From Nitrososphaeria archaeon (GTDB lineage Archaea > Thermoproteota > Nitrososphaeria > JACIWG01), in NCBI GenBank assembly GCA_014361085.1, contig JACIWG010000021.1:1-14819 (forward strand): 14,819 nucleotides of DNA, given 5' to 3'. The notes beneath the pieces are model-generated. The model worked only from the letters and a program-made list of their open reading frames with translations, was not told the origin of the DNA and ran no database searches. Both the position numbers and the translations under genes were made by a program. Every line of letters starts with the position of its first letter. Position 1 is the first letter of the stretch. Shown here one piece after another: positions 13,383 to 14,819 of this stretch.

Positions 13383-14747
13383 CTATAATCTTCTTATATA
13401 TCTCTCAATTTCCCATTCTGTAACCTGTGTCCTGTAAATGTCCCATTCCTTCCTCTTTATATGCAAGTAGTTGTTGAATAGTGTTTCACCCAAAGCTTCT
13501 TTCATGAACTCACTGTTTTCCATAAGATCTAATGCCTCTTTAAGAGATTCAGGTAGAGACACAATGTTTCTCGCCCTCCTTTCCTCGTAGCTTAGCTTGT
13601 AGACGTTAAGTTCTGTTGGCTCACCTGGGTCAATCTTCCTCTTTATACCCTCAAGCCCGGCCAAGCATAATACTGCAAACTGCAGATACGGGTTTCCAGC
13701 TGGGTCAGGACACCTTATCTCACATCTTGCAGCATTTTTTCTTCCACCAAAGTTCGGCACTCTTATAAGTGGTGACCTGTTTTTGAAGGCCCATGCAATG
13801 TACACTGGAGCCTCATATCCTGGAACAAGCCTCTTGTAAGAGTTTGGCCATGATGCTAGAACCGCGCACATTTCTTTTCCAAAATGAAGTTGTCCTCCTA
13901 TGAAATATTTTGCAGTCTCTGACAGAAAATTTGAGGAAGGGTCGTCTGAATAGAAGAGGTTTTCTGTCCTATTTAGGTTCCACATGCTCTGGTGTACATG
14001 CATTCCTGAACCGTTAACTCCATAAAATGGTTTAGGCATGTATGTTGCAAGGTAACCGTTCTTTGCTGCAACAATTTTTGTAACCATCTTCATTGTTATC
14101 GTCCTATCAGCTGTCTCCAAAGCTTCATCAAACTTGAAATCTATCTCATTCTGCCCCAGTGCTACTTCATGGTGCGCTATTTCTATCTCTATTCCAAAAC
14201 ATTCTGCCATGTCCGCTATCTCACGCCTTATCCAGTCCGTAAGGTCTCCAGGATGGTAGTCGAAATATCCTGCCATGTCTATCGGCTTTGGAACCTTACT
14301 GTCCTCACTCTCTTTTAGTAGAAAGAACTCTAATTCTGGTGCACAAATAAACTTCATTCCAGCATCCTCGCACTTTTTCAGCGCTTTTTCTAGAACATAT
14401 CTTGGGTCTCCCTCAAATCTTCTATCTTCAGGTGTGTAGACGTCACATATCATTCTACCGGAAGCCTTCTCCTGCGGTCTCCAAGGTATTTCATTGAATG
14501 TTGAGGGATCGGGATAGAGTACCATATCAGATTCTTCGATGGGTCTAAATCCTGTTATGGATGAGCCATCAAAAGACTGTCCGTTCTCGAATATATTTTC
14601 TATATTTTTAGAGTGTACAGAAAGGCTTTTTAGAATTCCGTTCACGTCCGTGAACTGTAGTTTTATGAATTTGATGTTTTTGCCTCTTATTTCTTGCACA
14701 ACTTTTGTAACATTTTCTTTCCACACGGCATCCTTAAAGTGACGCAT
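13383..14747 (-). CDS. glnA: Type I glutamine synthetase, GSI-alpha-like
   Basis: Makes glutamine from glutamate, ammonia and ATP; a dodecameric cytoplasmic enzyme. 454 aa from ATG 14747. Visible motifs: QFTDVNG (N-terminal beta-grasp), DGSSITGF (60-67), metal ligands E138 and E140 in ELEFF, HEVALGQNEIDF (193-204), NGSGMHVHQS (245-254), NRSPLIRVP and NPYLQF (352-357). The region where adenylylated enzymes have NLYxLPPEE reads LNVYKLSYEE, and the protein is short, so it resembles the alpha type that is not adenylylated. Starts at TTG 14780 or GTG 14759 are also open. GGAGG at 14778-14774 is too far from ATG 14747, and the TATA box at 14791-14797 points to transcription from about 14767. First gene of a glnA-GATase-gltB operon, which gives a whole GS-GOGAT pathway. 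Confidence 0.92.
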   Translation of the reverse strand: MRHFKDAVWKENVTKVVQEIRGKNIKFIKLQFTDVNGILKSLSVHSKNIENIFENGQSFDGSSITGFRPIEESDMVLYPDPSTFNEIPWRPQEKASGRMICDVYTPEDRRFEGDPRYVLEKALKKCEDAGMKFICAPELEFFLLKESEDSKVPKPIDMAGYFDYHPGDLTDWIRREIADMAECFGIEIEIAHHEVALGQNEIDFKFDEALETADRTITMKMVTKIVAAKNGYLATYMPKPFYGVNGSGMHVHQSMWNLNRTENLFYSDDPSSNFLSETAKYFIGGQLHFGKEMCAVLASWPNSYKRLVPGYEAPVYIAWAFKNRSPLIRVPNFGGRKNAARCEIRCPDPAGNPYLQFAVLCLAGLEGIKRKIDPGEPTELNVYKLSYEERRARNIVSLPESLKEALDLMENSEFMKEALGETLFNNYLHIKRKEWDIYRTQVTEWEIERYIRRL

Positions 14748-14780
14748 TCTACTCGCCACTATATGGGCTAATACCTCCAA

Positions 14781-14798
14781 TAATATATCTTATAAACT
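14781..14798 (-). promoter_or_regulatory. Promoter region of the glnA-gltB operon
   Basis: On the minus strand AGTTTATAAG followed by ATATATTA, two overlapping TATA candidates preceded by a GGAAAAA BRE-like stretch. They would start transcription at about 14767 or about 14759, the latter at an in-frame GTG. Sequence beyond 14819 is not available, so upstream operators cannot be judged. Confidence 0.5.
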
Positions 14799-14819
14799 TT
14801 TTCCTACAAACAATTTTAT

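Noticed and set aside
1..14819. Mobile elements, CRISPR arrays or defence genes
   Set aside because: No transposase, integrase, direct-repeat array or nuclease-like frame was seen; all large frames are transport or metabolic genes.

Overview
The window looks like chromosome from an AT-rich archaeon. The support is: archaeal TATA boxes about 26-28 bases ahead of inferred transcript starts, two genes that seem to be read from leaderless transcripts, Shine-Dalgarno (SD) sites of the GGAGGTGA type, a diphthamide-synthesis ligase (a pathway of archaea and eukaryotes), PhoU/TrkA_C proteins paired with an SLC41-like permease, and a split archaeal glutamate synthase. The lineage cannot be fixed from sequence reading alone; a TACK-type or related uncultured archaeon is a guess.

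Left part (1-3989): a 5'-cut MgtA-type Mg2+ P-type ATPase with an extra C-terminal domain of winged-helix appearance. It is followed by a 355-base gap with three inverted repeats and a 31-codon minus-strand small gene that has its own TATA box and a perfect SD. A CzcD-like cation diffusion facilitator comes next.

Middle part (4017-8534): a minus-strand HpcH/HpaI-type aldolase, then a plus-strand cluster of two paralogous PhoU + TrkA_C proteins and a two-repeat SLC41/MgtE-like permease. A CPA2 Na+/H+ antiporter converges on that cluster with only six bases between the stop codons. The first 8.5 kb is therefore dominated by cation transport: Mg2+ import, Zn/Cd-type efflux, a probable divalent-cation channel or transporter with separate ligand-sensing subunits, and Na+/H+ exchange.

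Right part (8602-14819): a plus-strand isoaspartyl peptidase/asparaginase and a Dph6-like ligase, each with a TATA box placed for leaderless transcription. A minus-strand nitrogen-assimilation operon reads inward from the right edge: glutamine synthetase, then the glutaminase subunit of glutamate synthase, then a fused GXGXG-ferredoxin-FMN synthase subunit. Together these form a complete GS-GOGAT pathway, probably ferredoxin-linked.

The most notable points are an ATC codon as the only sensible start of the glutaminase subunit, an ACT-like domain inserted in that subunit, the GXGXG-first fusion of the synthase subunit, the winged-helix tail on MgtA, the 31-aa small gene, and the two-regulator SLC41 cluster.
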